In this document: in pieces, positions 1 to 7,207 of the stretch
Layout: each line of letters starts with the position of its first letter
How positions within the stretch are numbered: the stretch's first letter is position 1
Source of the DNA: VAZQ01 sp036406655
Lineage (GTDB): Bacteria > Pseudomonadota > Alphaproteobacteria > Rhizobiales > Xanthobacteraceae
Length of the DNA stretch: 22,026 nt
Direction: 5' to 3'
Assembly (NCBI GenBank): GCA_036406655.1
Contig: DASXAP010000072.1
Span: forward strand, 1 to 22,026
Notes under the pieces: generated by a model
Told to the model about the DNA's origin: nothing
Seen by the model: only the letters and a program-made list of their open reading frames with translations
Databases searched by the model: none
Position numbers and translations under genes: made by a program

Positions 1-486
1 CCCCTTGCGCTCGACCACCGGCCTGCACTCGGCCTCGGTGAGCAGCCAAGTCGGCTTCGACGGTGCCGGCGTCGGCAGGTCGAGATTGTGCGTGTTGTAG
101 GAGTAGCGGATCGGCGGCCAGATCATGAAGCCGCCCTTCTCGGCGATGAGCTTCTGCAGGTAGGGATCGCGGTAGTCGGCGGCGGTCTCGAAATCGCCGC
201 CGAACGTCGTCTCCGCGTAGGTGAAGAGCACCGGAAAATACGACCTGCCGTCGAAGCTCACGTAGAGCGGCCTGTCGTTGGCGATCAGCTCGGCGAACAG
301 CGAGACCACGAACAGGACCATGAAGACCCAGAACGACGCGTATCCGCGGCGGTTCGCCTTGAAGCTCTGCCAGCGCCGGCGGTTGAGCGGCGACACCGCG
401 AAGCGGTGCCGCTCCGGCGGCACGCCGAGCCCCATCGGCGTCTGCGCGGTGGTCTCGGGCACCTCGACGACGGTGCGGTCGTCCAC
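1..486 (-). CDS. yejE: Peptide ABC transporter permease YejE (3' end beyond window)
   Basis: This is the N-terminal 162 codons of the second inner-membrane permease of the Yej-type oligopeptide importer; the rest lies beyond the left edge. The start is a GTG directly after the yejB TGA (TGAGTG), with GGGAGG five bases upstream. After about 30 leader residues comes an OppC-type N-terminal segment (LNRRRWQSFKANRRGY), one hydrophobic helix near residues 45-62, then the YejE-typical ELIANDRPLYVSFDG, FGGDFETAADYRDPY and WPPIRYSYNTHNL stretches of the first periplasmic loop. The main BPD_transp_1 domain is not in view. It should pair with YejB in the membrane and be energised by a YejF-type ATPase, probably encoded further left. 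The family assignment is secure; nothing can be said about its C-terminus. Confidence 0.93.
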   Translation of the reverse strand, partial: MDDRTVVEVPETTAQTPMGLGVPPERHRFAVSPLNRRRWQSFKANRRGYASFWVFMVLFVVSLFAELIANDRPLYVSFDGRSYFPVLFTYAETTFGGDFETAADYRDPYLQKLIAEKGGFMIWPPIRYSYNTHNLDLPTPAPSKPTWLLTEAECRPVVERKG

Positions 487-1602
487 TCAGACCTCCCGCG
501 TCTCGAAATCGATGCGCGGATCGACCCAGGTGTAGGTGAGGTCGGACATCAGGTTCACCAGCAGGCCGACGAGCGACATGATGTAGAGGGTGGCGAACAC
601 GACCGCATAGTCGCGGTTCAGCACGCTCTCGAAGCCGAGCAGGCCGAGACCGTCGAGGGAGAAGATGGTCTCGATCAGCAGCGATCCGGAAAAGAACGCG
701 TGCACGAACGCGCCGGGAAAGCCGGCGATCACGATCAGCATGGCATTGCGGAAGACGTGGCCGTACAGCACCTGCCGCTCGGCATTCCCCTTGGCCCGGG
801 CGGTGAGGACATACTGCTTGCGGATCTCGTCGAGGAACGAGTTCTTGGTGAGCAACGTCATGGTGGCGAACGCGCTCAGCCCCATCGAGACGATCGGCAG
901 CACCAGGTGCCAGAAATAGTCGATGATCTTCCCGCCCAGCGACAATTCCGCCCAGTTGTCGGAGGTGAGACCGCGCAGCGGGAAGATGTTGAAGAAGGAG
1001 CCGCCCGCAAACAGGATGATCAGCAGGATGGCGAAGAGGAACCCAGGTATCGCATAGCCGATGATCACGGCTCCCGACGTCCAGACGTCGAACTGCGACC
1101 CGTCGCGCACGGCCTTGCGGATTCCGAGCGGGATCGAGATCAGGTAGGTGAGCAGCGTGAGCCAGATGCCGAGCGAGATCGACACCGGGAGCTTCTCCTT
1201 GATCAGCTGCAGGACCAAGGTGTCGCGGAAATAGCTCTTGCCGAAATCGAACCTGATGTAGTTCCACAGCATGAGGAGGAAGCGCTGATAGGCGGGCTTG
1301 TCGAAGCCGAACTGCTTCTCCAAGCTCTTGATGAACTCCGGGTCGAGCCCCTGGGCGCCGCGGTATTTCGAATTGATGGCGTCAGCCCCGGCGCCGGCTC
1401 CCGGCTGCGCACGCGCGCCGAGATCGCCGCCGGGCGAGCCCGAGATGCGCGAGGTTGCGCCCGTGTCGGAGCCGGAGAGCTGGGCGATGACGCGCTCGAC
1501 CGGACCGCCGGGGGCGAACTGCACCACCACGAACGACACCAGCATGATCCCGAACAGCGTCGGGATCATGAACAGCACGCGGCGGATGATGTAGGCGGTC
1601 AT
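487..1602 (-). CDS. yejB: Peptide ABC transporter permease YejB
   Basis: 371-residue inner-membrane permease of the Yej oligopeptide/microcin-C-type importer, close to the roughly 364 residues of the E. coli protein. It opens with the classical helix IIRRVLFMIPTLFGIML followed by APGGPVE, then a Gly/Ala/Pro-rich loop (about residues 43-85) that is normal for YejB. The BPD_transp_1 domain fills the C-terminal two thirds, with five further hydrophobic segments. The EAA-type coupling loop that contacts the ATPase is visible as LTARAKGNAERQVLYGHVFRNA, split here as LTARAKGNAERQ plus following residues. The protein ends in the family-typical DPRIDFE. No good Shine-Dalgarno precedes the ATG; instead a 27-codon mini-ORF ends in an ATGA overlap with this start, so translation may be coupled. 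It lies between yejA and yejE in one operon. Confidence 0.96.
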   Translation of the reverse strand: MTAYIIRRVLFMIPTLFGIMLVSFVVVQFAPGGPVERVIAQLSGSDTGATSRISGSPGGDLGARAQPGAGAGADAINSKYRGAQGLDPEFIKSLEKQFGFDKPAYQRFLLMLWNYIRFDFGKSYFRDTLVLQLIKEKLPVSISLGIWLTLLTYLISIPLGIRKAVRDGSQFDVWTSGAVIIGYAIPGFLFAILLIILFAGGSFFNIFPLRGLTSDNWAELSLGGKIIDYFWHLVLPIVSMGLSAFATMTLLTKNSFLDEIRKQYVLTARAKGNAERQVLYGHVFRNAMLIVIAGFPGAFVHAFFSGSLLIETIFSLDGLGLLGFESVLNRDYAVVFATLYIMSLVGLLVNLMSDLTYTWVDPRIDFETREV

Positions 1603-1682
1603 GGATCAGGTCGGCGCGGGCCGGCGGCTCGCTGCCCGAGCCGGAGCCGGCGCATAGTACCGGAGCCGAGGCGCCCCGTCAT
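1599..1682 (-). other. Possible 27-codon upstream ORF coupled to yejB
   Basis: The 97-nt gap between the proximal yejA stop and yejB holds a short frame encoding MTGRLGSGTMRRLRLGQRAA plus seven residues. Its TGA overlaps the yejB ATG as ATGA. A GAGGTG lies about 14 bases before its ATG, somewhat far for a ribosome site. The peptide matches no family I know and its frame is also open upstream into yejA, so it may be a chance frame in GC-rich DNA. The overlap geometry is the only positive evidence for translation. Confidence 0.2.
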
Positions 1683-1702
1683 GATCGTGCGGCTCACCTC
1701 GT

Positions 1703-3583
1703 TTAGCCCCGCTGCTCGAGCCGCGCGGCCCTCTCGGCATCGTGCCACCAGGTCTCGGGAACACCCCGCCCGTAGCGCGGCTTCGTCGCCGGGCGGCCGA
1801 ACAAGTCCCAGTACGCGATCCAGTGCGAGGCCTTGTACCAATGCGGAATCCAGTAACGGCCGGCGCGGATCACCCGATCGAGCGCCTGACAGGCGGTGAC
1901 GAGCGCGGGACGATTGTCGGCGGCGATGATCTCGTCGACCAGGGCGTCGATCACCGGATCGGCGATACCGGCGAGGTTCTGCGAGCCCTTGATGGCGGCC
2001 GCCTGCGAGGTGAAATAGTTGCGCAGCGAATCCCCCGGCGTGCTCGAGAACGAGAAGCGCTGCACCACCAGATCGAAGTCGAAATCGTCCAGGCGCTTGC
2101 GGTACTGGACCGGATCGACCAGGCGCAGGCCGGCGTCGAGGCCGAGAATCCCCAGATTCTTGATGAACGTCATGTGATGCGGCTGAAACGACGGCTCGTC
2201 GAGCAGGAACTCGATCGTGATCCGCTCGCCCGCGGGCGTGATCCGCCTGCCGCCCTTCACCACGAAGCCGGCTTCGTTCAGCATCGCGCTGGCCTTGCGC
2301 AACAGCGCGCGGTCCTGGCCCGACCCGTCGGATACCGGGGGAACGAACGGCTCGCCGAACACCTCGTCGGGCACCTTGCGGCGGAACGGCTCGAGCAGCG
2401 CCAGCTCCCCGGCCGAGGGCTTGCCCGTCGCCATCATCGGCGAGTTCTGAAACACCGAGTGGGTCCGATCATACGATCCGTACATGATCGTCTTGTTGGT
2501 CCACTCGAAATCGAAGGCGTAGATGATCGCCTCGCGCAGGCGGCGATCCTTGAATTTCTCCCGGCGTGTATTGAAGAACCAGCCCTGCGCGCCCGACGGC
2601 GTCTCATCGGGGATGACCTCCCGCTTCACGCGTCCTTCGCGAAAGGCGGGGAAGTCGTAGCGCGTCGCCCAGATGCGCGAGGTGAACTCCTCGCGGAACA
2701 GGTAGCTCTTCGCGGTGAATCCTTCGAAGGCGACGTCACGGTCCCGGTAAAACTCGTAGCGCAGCACGTCGAAATTGTTTCTCCCGACCGAGACCGGCAG
2801 CTTCGCCCCCCACCAGTCCTTGACCCGGTCGTATTCGATGAAGCGACCTGCTTCGAAGCGCCCGACCCGGTAAGGCCCCGAGCCGAGCGGCGGCTCGAGC
2901 GTGGTCTCGTCGAACGGGCGCCTGCTGTAATAGGCGCGCGAGAAGATCGGCAGCTGCGCGAGGAAGAGCGGCACGTCGCGCCCGCGCCGAGGCGCGAAGC
3001 GGGCGATGACGGTCGCCTCGTCGGTCGCCTCCGCGCCCAGAAAGTCGCGGAGGAACTGGGTGATGATCGGATGCCCCTTCTCCTTGAGGATGCTGAGCGA
3101 GAAGGCGACGTCGGCGGCGGTCAACCGGCTGCCGTCATGGAAGGTGATGTCCGGCCGCATCAGGAAACGATAGGTGAGCCCGTCCGCCGAGATGCGAACG
3201 GCGCGGGCGGCAAGCCCATAGAGCGAGTCGGGCTCGTCGCCTGTGCCGACGAGCAGGCTCGCGAAGGTGAGCTCCATCCCCTGCGCCGCGTCGCCCTTGA
3301 GGATGAAGCTGTTGAGCGAGTTGAAGGTGAGAAAGTTCTGGTTGTAGGCGGTCGTCGGCCCGAGCTGCGAGAACAGGCCGCCCTTGGGAGCGCCGGGATC
3401 GACGTAATCGAAATGCTGGAAGTCGGCCGGATATTTGAGGTCGCCGAAGGCCGAAATCCCGTACCGCTCGGTCTCCTCACCGGCCGCGACCGGTCGCGGC
3501 CGGACCGAGGCCAGCGCGCCTGCGCCTGCCGCCATCGCCAGCGCCTTCCGGCGCGTCACTTCTTGCGCGGGCGCAAGCCTCAC
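1703..3583 (-). CDS. yejA: Peptide-binding protein YejA, operon-proximal to yejB (second paralogue)
   Basis: Periplasmic extracellular solute-binding protein, family 5 (SBP_bac_5), 626 residues, delivering peptides to YejB/YejE. The start is taken as a GTG whose last two bases begin the TGA of the upstream paralogue (GTGA overlap), with GGAGG six bases before it; the open frame extends further upstream only through the antisense-like tail of the other gene. The N-terminus has a twin-arginine-like signal (TRRKALAMAAGAGALA, residues 10-25), so Tat or Sec export is plausible. Mature-domain landmarks are YGISAFGDLKYPADFQHFDY, the PDITFHDGSRLTAADVAFS strand typical of SBP family 5, and a C-terminal WDLFGRPATKPRYGRG. 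It shares the same framework as the gene just upstream and is clearly a tandem paralogue rather than a fragment. Both could bind different peptides; that is inference. Confidence 0.93.
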   Translation of the reverse strand: MRLAPAQEVTRRKALAMAAGAGALASVRPRPVAAGEETERYGISAFGDLKYPADFQHFDYVDPGAPKGGLFSQLGPTTAYNQNFLTFNSLNSFILKGDAAQGMELTFASLLVGTGDEPDSLYGLAARAVRISADGLTYRFLMRPDITFHDGSRLTAADVAFSLSILKEKGHPIITQFLRDFLGAEATDEATVIARFAPRRGRDVPLFLAQLPIFSRAYYSRRPFDETTLEPPLGSGPYRVGRFEAGRFIEYDRVKDWWGAKLPVSVGRNNFDVLRYEFYRDRDVAFEGFTAKSYLFREEFTSRIWATRYDFPAFREGRVKREVIPDETPSGAQGWFFNTRREKFKDRRLREAIIYAFDFEWTNKTIMYGSYDRTHSVFQNSPMMATGKPSAGELALLEPFRRKVPDEVFGEPFVPPVSDGSGQDRALLRKASAMLNEAGFVVKGGRRITPAGERITIEFLLDEPSFQPHHMTFIKNLGILGLDAGLRLVDPVQYRKRLDDFDFDLVVQRFSFSSTPGDSLRNYFTSQAAAIKGSQNLAGIADPVIDALVDEIIAADNRPALVTACQALDRVIRAGRYWIPHWYKASHWIAYWDLFGRPATKPRYGRGVPETWWHDAERAARLEQRG

Positions 3584-5472
3584 GCCCGACCTCCGGTCTT
3601 GGCGGCCTTGGCTGCGTCCCACCACCACAGGCTGGGAAAGCCGGCCATGCTGCCGTATTTCGGCAGCGTCTCGGGACGACCGAACCGATCCCAGCGGGCG
3701 GTGCGGTCCTTGTGGTAGCTGAACTGCGGAACGACGTAGTGATTCCACAGCAGCACGCGGTCGAGCGCCTTGGTCGCGGCGACGAGCTCGGCGCGATCCC
3801 GGGCGAAGATCACCCGCTCGATCAGCGCGTCGACCGCCGGATTCTTGATGCCGACCAGATTGCGCGAGCCGACCCGGTCCGCCGCCTGCGATCCCCAGTA
3901 CTCCCGCTGCTCATTGCCGGGCGACAGCGATTCCGGCCAGGAGGCGATCACGATGTCAAAATCCCAGCTGCGGAGCCGGTTCTGGTATTGCACGTCGTCG
4001 ACCACGCGCAGGGTAATCCCGATGCCGAGCCGCTCGAGCGCCGGCTTGTAGAAGACGATGAAGCGCTCGTAGGAAGGATCCTGCACCAGAAGCTCGGCGG
4101 TGAAGCGCTCACCGCTTTTCACGTTGACCAGGCGCCGGTCGCGAACCTCGTATCCGGCTTCCTTGAGAAGCCGCACCGCCTCGCGCAGATTGGCGCGCAC
4201 CGCTTCCGGACTGCCGTTGACCGGGTTGCGATAAGGCGTCGTGAACACCTCCGGCGGCACCTTGTCGCGCACCGTCTCGAGGATCTCCCGCTCGGTGCCC
4301 TCCGGAAGCCCCGATGATGCGAGCTCGGTGCCGTCGAAATAGCTGCTGATCCGCTCGTACTGCCCGTAGAAGAGCTGCTTGTTCATCTCCTCGAAATCGA
4401 ACGCGAGATTGAACGCGCGCCGGAGTCGCGCATCCGTGAACTTGTCGCGGCGAGCGTTGAAGGCGTAGGCCTGCATTATTCCCTGATTGCGAATCGGAAA
4501 CTCCTCCAGCAGGACACGCTTCTCCCGCACCGCCGGAAAGTCGTAGGCGGTCGCCCAGTTCTTCGCGCTGTTCTCGGATCGCCAGTCGAGCTGATCCCCC
4601 TTGAAGGCTTCGAGTGCGACGCCCAGGTCGCGGAAATACTCGAAACGAATCTCGTCGAAATTCTCCCGACCGATGTTCACGTTGAGGTCCTTGCCCCAAT
4701 AGTCCTTCACGCGCTCATAGACCACCCTGCGGCCCGGCTCGAAATCCTTGACCCGATAGCCGCCGCAGCCGAGCGGCGGCTCGAGGCTGGTGGCGGCGAT
4801 GTCGCGCCTGCTGCCGGACGCGTCGGTCCCCTCCCACCAATGCTTCGGCATCACGGTGAGCTGGCCGACGATAGCCGGCAATTCGCGGTTGCCGGGACCG
4901 TCGAAGCTGAAGGTCACCTCGTGCTCGCCCGTCTGCTCCGCCTTCACCACGTGCCGGTAGTAGAAGACGAACATCGGGCTTTGCTTCTTGAGGACGTCGA
5001 ACGAGAAGATCACGTCCTCGGGGGTCACCGGACGGCCGTCGTGCCAATGCGCCTGCGGACGCAGGCGATAGACGACCCAGGAGAAGTCCGGCGGATGCTT
5101 CGCCGCTTCGGCGAGCAGCCCGTAGGCGGTCGAGACCTCGTCCTGCGCCTCGGTCATCAGTGAATCGAAGGCGAGGCCGAGCCCGGCGGCGGCGGTGCCC
5201 TTGAGTCCCGCGATCGCCGGGTTGAAATTGTCGAAGGTGCCGTACGCCATCATGCGCAGGGTGCCGCCCTTCGGCGCCTGCGGGTTGACGTAGTCGAAAT
5301 GCGGGAACTCGGCGGCATATTTGAGATCGCCGAACAGCGACAGCCCGTGCCGCCACCGGATGTCCTCGGCACGCGCCGAGGCGCCGAGCAACGGCGATCC
5401 GAGCCGCTCGAGGATCGGGGAGAAAGTTGCAAGCAAGCCGGTTCCGAGGACCGATCGTCGATTGAGGCGCAA
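3580..5472 (-). CDS. yejA: Peptide-binding protein YejA, first gene of the yej operon
   Basis: Periplasmic SBP family 5 peptide-binding protein, 630 residues with the start chosen here. I chose a TTG start because GGAGG sits five bases upstream and it gives a compact signal peptide, with twin-arginine-like NRRSVLG at residues 4-10, a hydrophobic core, and a likely cleavage after ASARA (about residue 35). ATG codons at 5490 and 5517 are in frame and possible, but neither has a clear ribosome site. Landmarks are HGLSLFGDLKYAAEFPHFDY, APKGGTLRMMAYGTFDNFNP, the HDGRPVTPEDVIFSFDVLK strand, and the C-terminal WDRFGRPETLPKYG. It is the first gene of the operon; the 3' end overlaps the next yejA by four bases, suggesting translational coupling. 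Function in oligopeptide uptake follows from family and gene order; the actual peptides are unknown. Confidence 0.93.
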   Translation of the reverse strand: MRLNRRSVLGTGLLATFSPILERLGSPLLGASARAEDIRWRHGLSLFGDLKYAAEFPHFDYVNPQAPKGGTLRMMAYGTFDNFNPAIAGLKGTAAAGLGLAFDSLMTEAQDEVSTAYGLLAEAAKHPPDFSWVVYRLRPQAHWHDGRPVTPEDVIFSFDVLKKQSPMFVFYYRHVVKAEQTGEHEVTFSFDGPGNRELPAIVGQLTVMPKHWWEGTDASGSRRDIAATSLEPPLGCGGYRVKDFEPGRRVVYERVKDYWGKDLNVNIGRENFDEIRFEYFRDLGVALEAFKGDQLDWRSENSAKNWATAYDFPAVREKRVLLEEFPIRNQGIMQAYAFNARRDKFTDARLRRAFNLAFDFEEMNKQLFYGQYERISSYFDGTELASSGLPEGTEREILETVRDKVPPEVFTTPYRNPVNGSPEAVRANLREAVRLLKEAGYEVRDRRLVNVKSGERFTAELLVQDPSYERFIVFYKPALERLGIGITLRVVDDVQYQNRLRSWDFDIVIASWPESLSPGNEQREYWGSQAADRVGSRNLVGIKNPAVDALIERVIFARDRAELVAATKALDRVLLWNHYVVPQFSYHKDRTARWDRFGRPETLPKYGSMAGFPSLWWWDAAKAAKTGGRA

Positions 5473-5577
5473 GTGAACCTCCGGAGTCATGTACGGCGGG
5501 CGGGCGCGATCGATCATTTCGATCCCGGATCGCGTTGCGTTCGCCGGCGGCGCCGGCGCGCTCCCGCCGTCGCCGTC

Positions 5578-5603
5578 GAGCTATAGCTAGGTGCGCGAGC
5601 TAT
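5578..5603. promoter_or_regulatory. Direct repeat and palindrome upstream of the yej operon
   Basis: GAGCTAT occurs at 5578-5584 and again at 5597-5603, 19 bases apart start to start, close to two DNA helical turns. The first copy is part of the perfect 10-bp palindrome AGCTATAGCT (5579-5588). A further dyad, CGCCGGC-ggc-GCCGGCG, lies at 5542-5558 between these repeats and the first yejA. Placement about 105-130 bases before the yejA start suits an operator. No regulator can be named. Confidence 0.3.
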
Positions 5604-5664
5604 GGCGCGCCACACGAGCCGTCGTGCCGCAAACGCGCCATTACCAAAGTTTAAAGCGAGCAGC

Positions 5665-5679
5665 GCCGGGAGCGCCGGC
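5665..5679 (-). terminator. Weak hairpin downstream of the cytochrome c gene
   Basis: A GCCGG/CCGGC stem with a five-base loop lies 6-20 bases beyond the cytochrome stop on the minus strand, followed about ten bases later by TTTAAAC. The same stretch reads as two tandem copies of AGCGCCGG. The stem is short and there is no proper T-run, so a terminator role is only a possibility. Confidence 0.22.
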
Positions 5680-5684
5680 CGTCG

Positions 5685-6260
5685 TCATTGCGGTTTCGGC
5701 GCACCGGATGCCTCGGCCGCCTTCGGCAGTGGCGCCGGGTTGTCGGAAAGGCTGTTCAGGTAAGCGATGATATCCGCCCGCTCGCTCGCGCGCGGCACCC
5801 CCGCGAAGGTCATGTTGGTGCCGGGAATGTCGGCTCGCGGGTTGGTGATGAACTTGTTGATCTCGTCGATCGTCCAGTTGCCGCCCTTAGCCTTGATCGC
5901 GGCCGAATAATTGAAGCCGGATTCGGACGCCTTGGGCCGCCCGACCACGCCCCATAAGTTGGGCCCGACCAGGGGTCGCCCGCCCTTGTTGAAGGTATGG
6001 CAGGCGGCGCATTTCTTGGCCGCGCTCTCACCGCGACCGACATCGGCATTGGCGAGCAGCTGCTCGATCGGGACCTGCTTCTCCTGCTCCCCGGCCGGCT
6101 TGGCTTCCCCGCCCTTGTGCTCCGGCACCGCAATCTCGTAGCCCGGCTTGGCCGGCTTGGTCGGCGCGAAAATCGCGCCCGCAGCGATATTGATCGCCAG
6201 CACGCCGAGACAGGTACCCAGGATCGCACCGAGAACCTTGTTCAGCTCGAAGGAATTCAT
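5685..6260 (-). CDS. cycM: Membrane-anchored class I cytochrome c (CycM-like)
   Basis: 191-residue c-type cytochrome resembling Bradyrhizobium CycM, a membrane-anchored homologue of mitochondrial cytochrome c that carries electrons towards an aa3-type oxidase. The ATG is preceded by AGGAGG three bases away. Residues 1-32 contain one hydrophobic helix (VLGAILGTCLGVLAINIAAG) that probably remains as an uncleaved anchor. A charged, Pro/Lys/Glu-rich linker follows to about residue 65, then the haem domain. The haem site is C84-A-A-C87-H88, and the sixth ligand is very likely M150 in GTNMTFAG. Conserved GPNLWGVVGR (residues 99-108) and ADIIAYLNSLS (162-172) also fit. The C-terminus ends in a short Pro/Ala tail. 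It is transcribed away from kdsB across about 180 bases; longer in-frame extension upstream lacks family features and is not used. Confidence 0.93.
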   Translation of the reverse strand: MNSFELNKVLGAILGTCLGVLAINIAAGAIFAPTKPAKPGYEIAVPEHKGGEAKPAGEQEKQVPIEQLLANADVGRGESAAKKCAACHTFNKGGRPLVGPNLWGVVGRPKASESGFNYSAAIKAKGGNWTIDEINKFITNPRADIPGTNMTFAGVPRASERADIIAYLNSLSDNPAPLPKAAEASGAPKPQ

Positions 6261-6351
6261 TTGCCTCCTGGCTCCAGCGCGTCGCGGGGCATCTGGTGGG
6301 GCTAGGCGTGCGCGGGGTGCCGCGGGTCGCGGCGGCGCACCAATAGCCGGT

Positions 6352-6379
6352 TTGCCTCGGTTGTTGCAACCCGTATAAC
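6352..6379 (+). promoter_or_regulatory. Candidate sigma70 promoter of kdsB with a dyad in its spacer
   Basis: TTGCCT at 6352-6357 and TATAAC at 6374-6379, separated by 16 bases, form a reasonable housekeeping promoter about 62 bases before the kdsB ATG. The spacer contains a short dyad GGTTG-TTG-CAACC (6359-6371), where a bound repressor would block polymerase. The same dyad region also gives a weaker TTGCAA on the minus strand facing the cytochrome gene. Confidence 0.42.
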
Positions 6380-6441
6380 CGACGAGCCACGGCATCTTGC
6401 CTCGCGGCCAGGCGGATCGCAGACGCATCCACGGCGGAATA

Positions 6442-7173
6442 ATGCAGCTCGTCCTGATCCCGGCGCGGATGGCTTCCAGCCGGCTTCCCGGCAAGCCCTT
6501 AGCCGACATCGCCGGCGAGCCGATGATCGTCCACGTCCTGCGGCGGGCGCAGGCCGCCGGGATCGGCCCCGTTGTGGTCGCCACCGATTCGGAGGCGATT
6601 GCAAGCTGCGTCGAGAAAGCCGGCGGCCGCGCGGTAATGACGCGGGCCGATCACGTCAGCGGCTCCGATCGCATCTTCGAGGCGCTGCAGGCGATCGACC
6701 CCGAGGCGCGCGCCCAGCGCATCGTCAACGTGCAGGGCGACCTGCCGGACCTCGCGCCGGCCGACATCGTGGCCGCGACCGAGCTCCTCGCCGAGCCGGC
6801 CGTCGACATCGGCACGCTCGCGGCGGAGATCACCCGCACGGAGGAGTGCAGCAACCCCAACGTGGTCAAGGTGGTGGGCAGCCCGATCGGCGAGCGGCGC
6901 ATGCGCGCGCTCTACTTCACGCGGGCGAGCGCGCCGGCGGGCGAGGGGCCGCTCTACCACCATATCGGCCTTTACGCCTATCGGCGGGCGGCACTCGCGC
7001 GCTTTGTCGGGCTTCCACCTTCGCCGCTGGAGCGCCGCGAGCGGCTCGAGCAGCTGCGCGCGCTCGAAGCGGGCATGCGCATCGACGTGCGGATCGTGGA
7101 CACGGTCCCGCTCGGCGTCGACACGACGGCGGATCTCGCGCGGGCGCGGGAAATGCTCGGGCGTGCCCGTTGA
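6442..7173 (+). CDS. kdsB: 3-deoxy-manno-octulosonate cytidylyltransferase (CMP-KDO synthetase)
   Basis: KdsB transfers CMP from CTP onto KDO, activating it for attachment to lipid A in the lipopolysaccharide inner core; it is cytosolic. The protein is 243 residues, close to the usual 245-250. The start chosen gives the family N-terminus QLVLIPARMASSRLPGKPL with the nucleotide-binding Arg/Lys residues. HVSGSDRIFEAL (residues 71-82) matches the signature normally read as HxSGTDR. The metal-binding aspartates are expected at D100 in VNVQGDLP and D227 in VDTTADL. YHHIGLYAYRR and LERRERLEQLRALE are also typical. A longer reading from 6397 adds residues unrelated to the family. The downstream pheA begins 34 bases later on the same strand, so the two are probably co-transcribed; the pairing is frequent in Rhizobiales, from memory. 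Confidence 0.96.
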   Translation: MQLVLIPARMASSRLPGKPLADIAGEPMIVHVLRRAQAAGIGPVVVATDSEAIASCVEKAGGRAVMTRADHVSGSDRIFEALQAIDPEARAQRIVNVQGDLPDLAPADIVAATELLAEPAVDIGTLAAEITRTEECSNPNVVKVVGSPIGERRMRALYFTRASAPAGEGPLYHHIGLYAYRRAALARFVGLPPSPLERRERLEQLRALEAGMRIDVRIVDTVPLGVDTTADLARAREMLGRAR

Positions 7174-7207
7174 CTTGCGAGAGCCGGCTGCGTACCGAGC
7201 CGCCAGC

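Noticed and set aside
474..1345. Extra Gly/Ala/Pro-rich loop in YejB as a novel insertion
   Set aside because: From memory, E. coli YejB has a comparable low-complexity loop at the same place, so it is normal for the family.
88..1899. Open frame of 603 codons on the plus strand across yejE, yejB and the end of yejA
   Set aside because: It is antisense to genes with clear family motifs, and its translation is an Arg/Asp/His/Glu-rich mix typical of the opposite strand of GC-rich genes.
1742..3718. Open frame of 658 codons on the plus strand opposite yejA
   Set aside because: Antisense shadow of a well-supported gene; no domain, signal or ribosome site.
5643..5658. CtrA-like site upstream of the yej operon
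   Set aside because: The half-sites TTAC and TTAA are separated by six bases rather than seven, and one half-site is imperfect.
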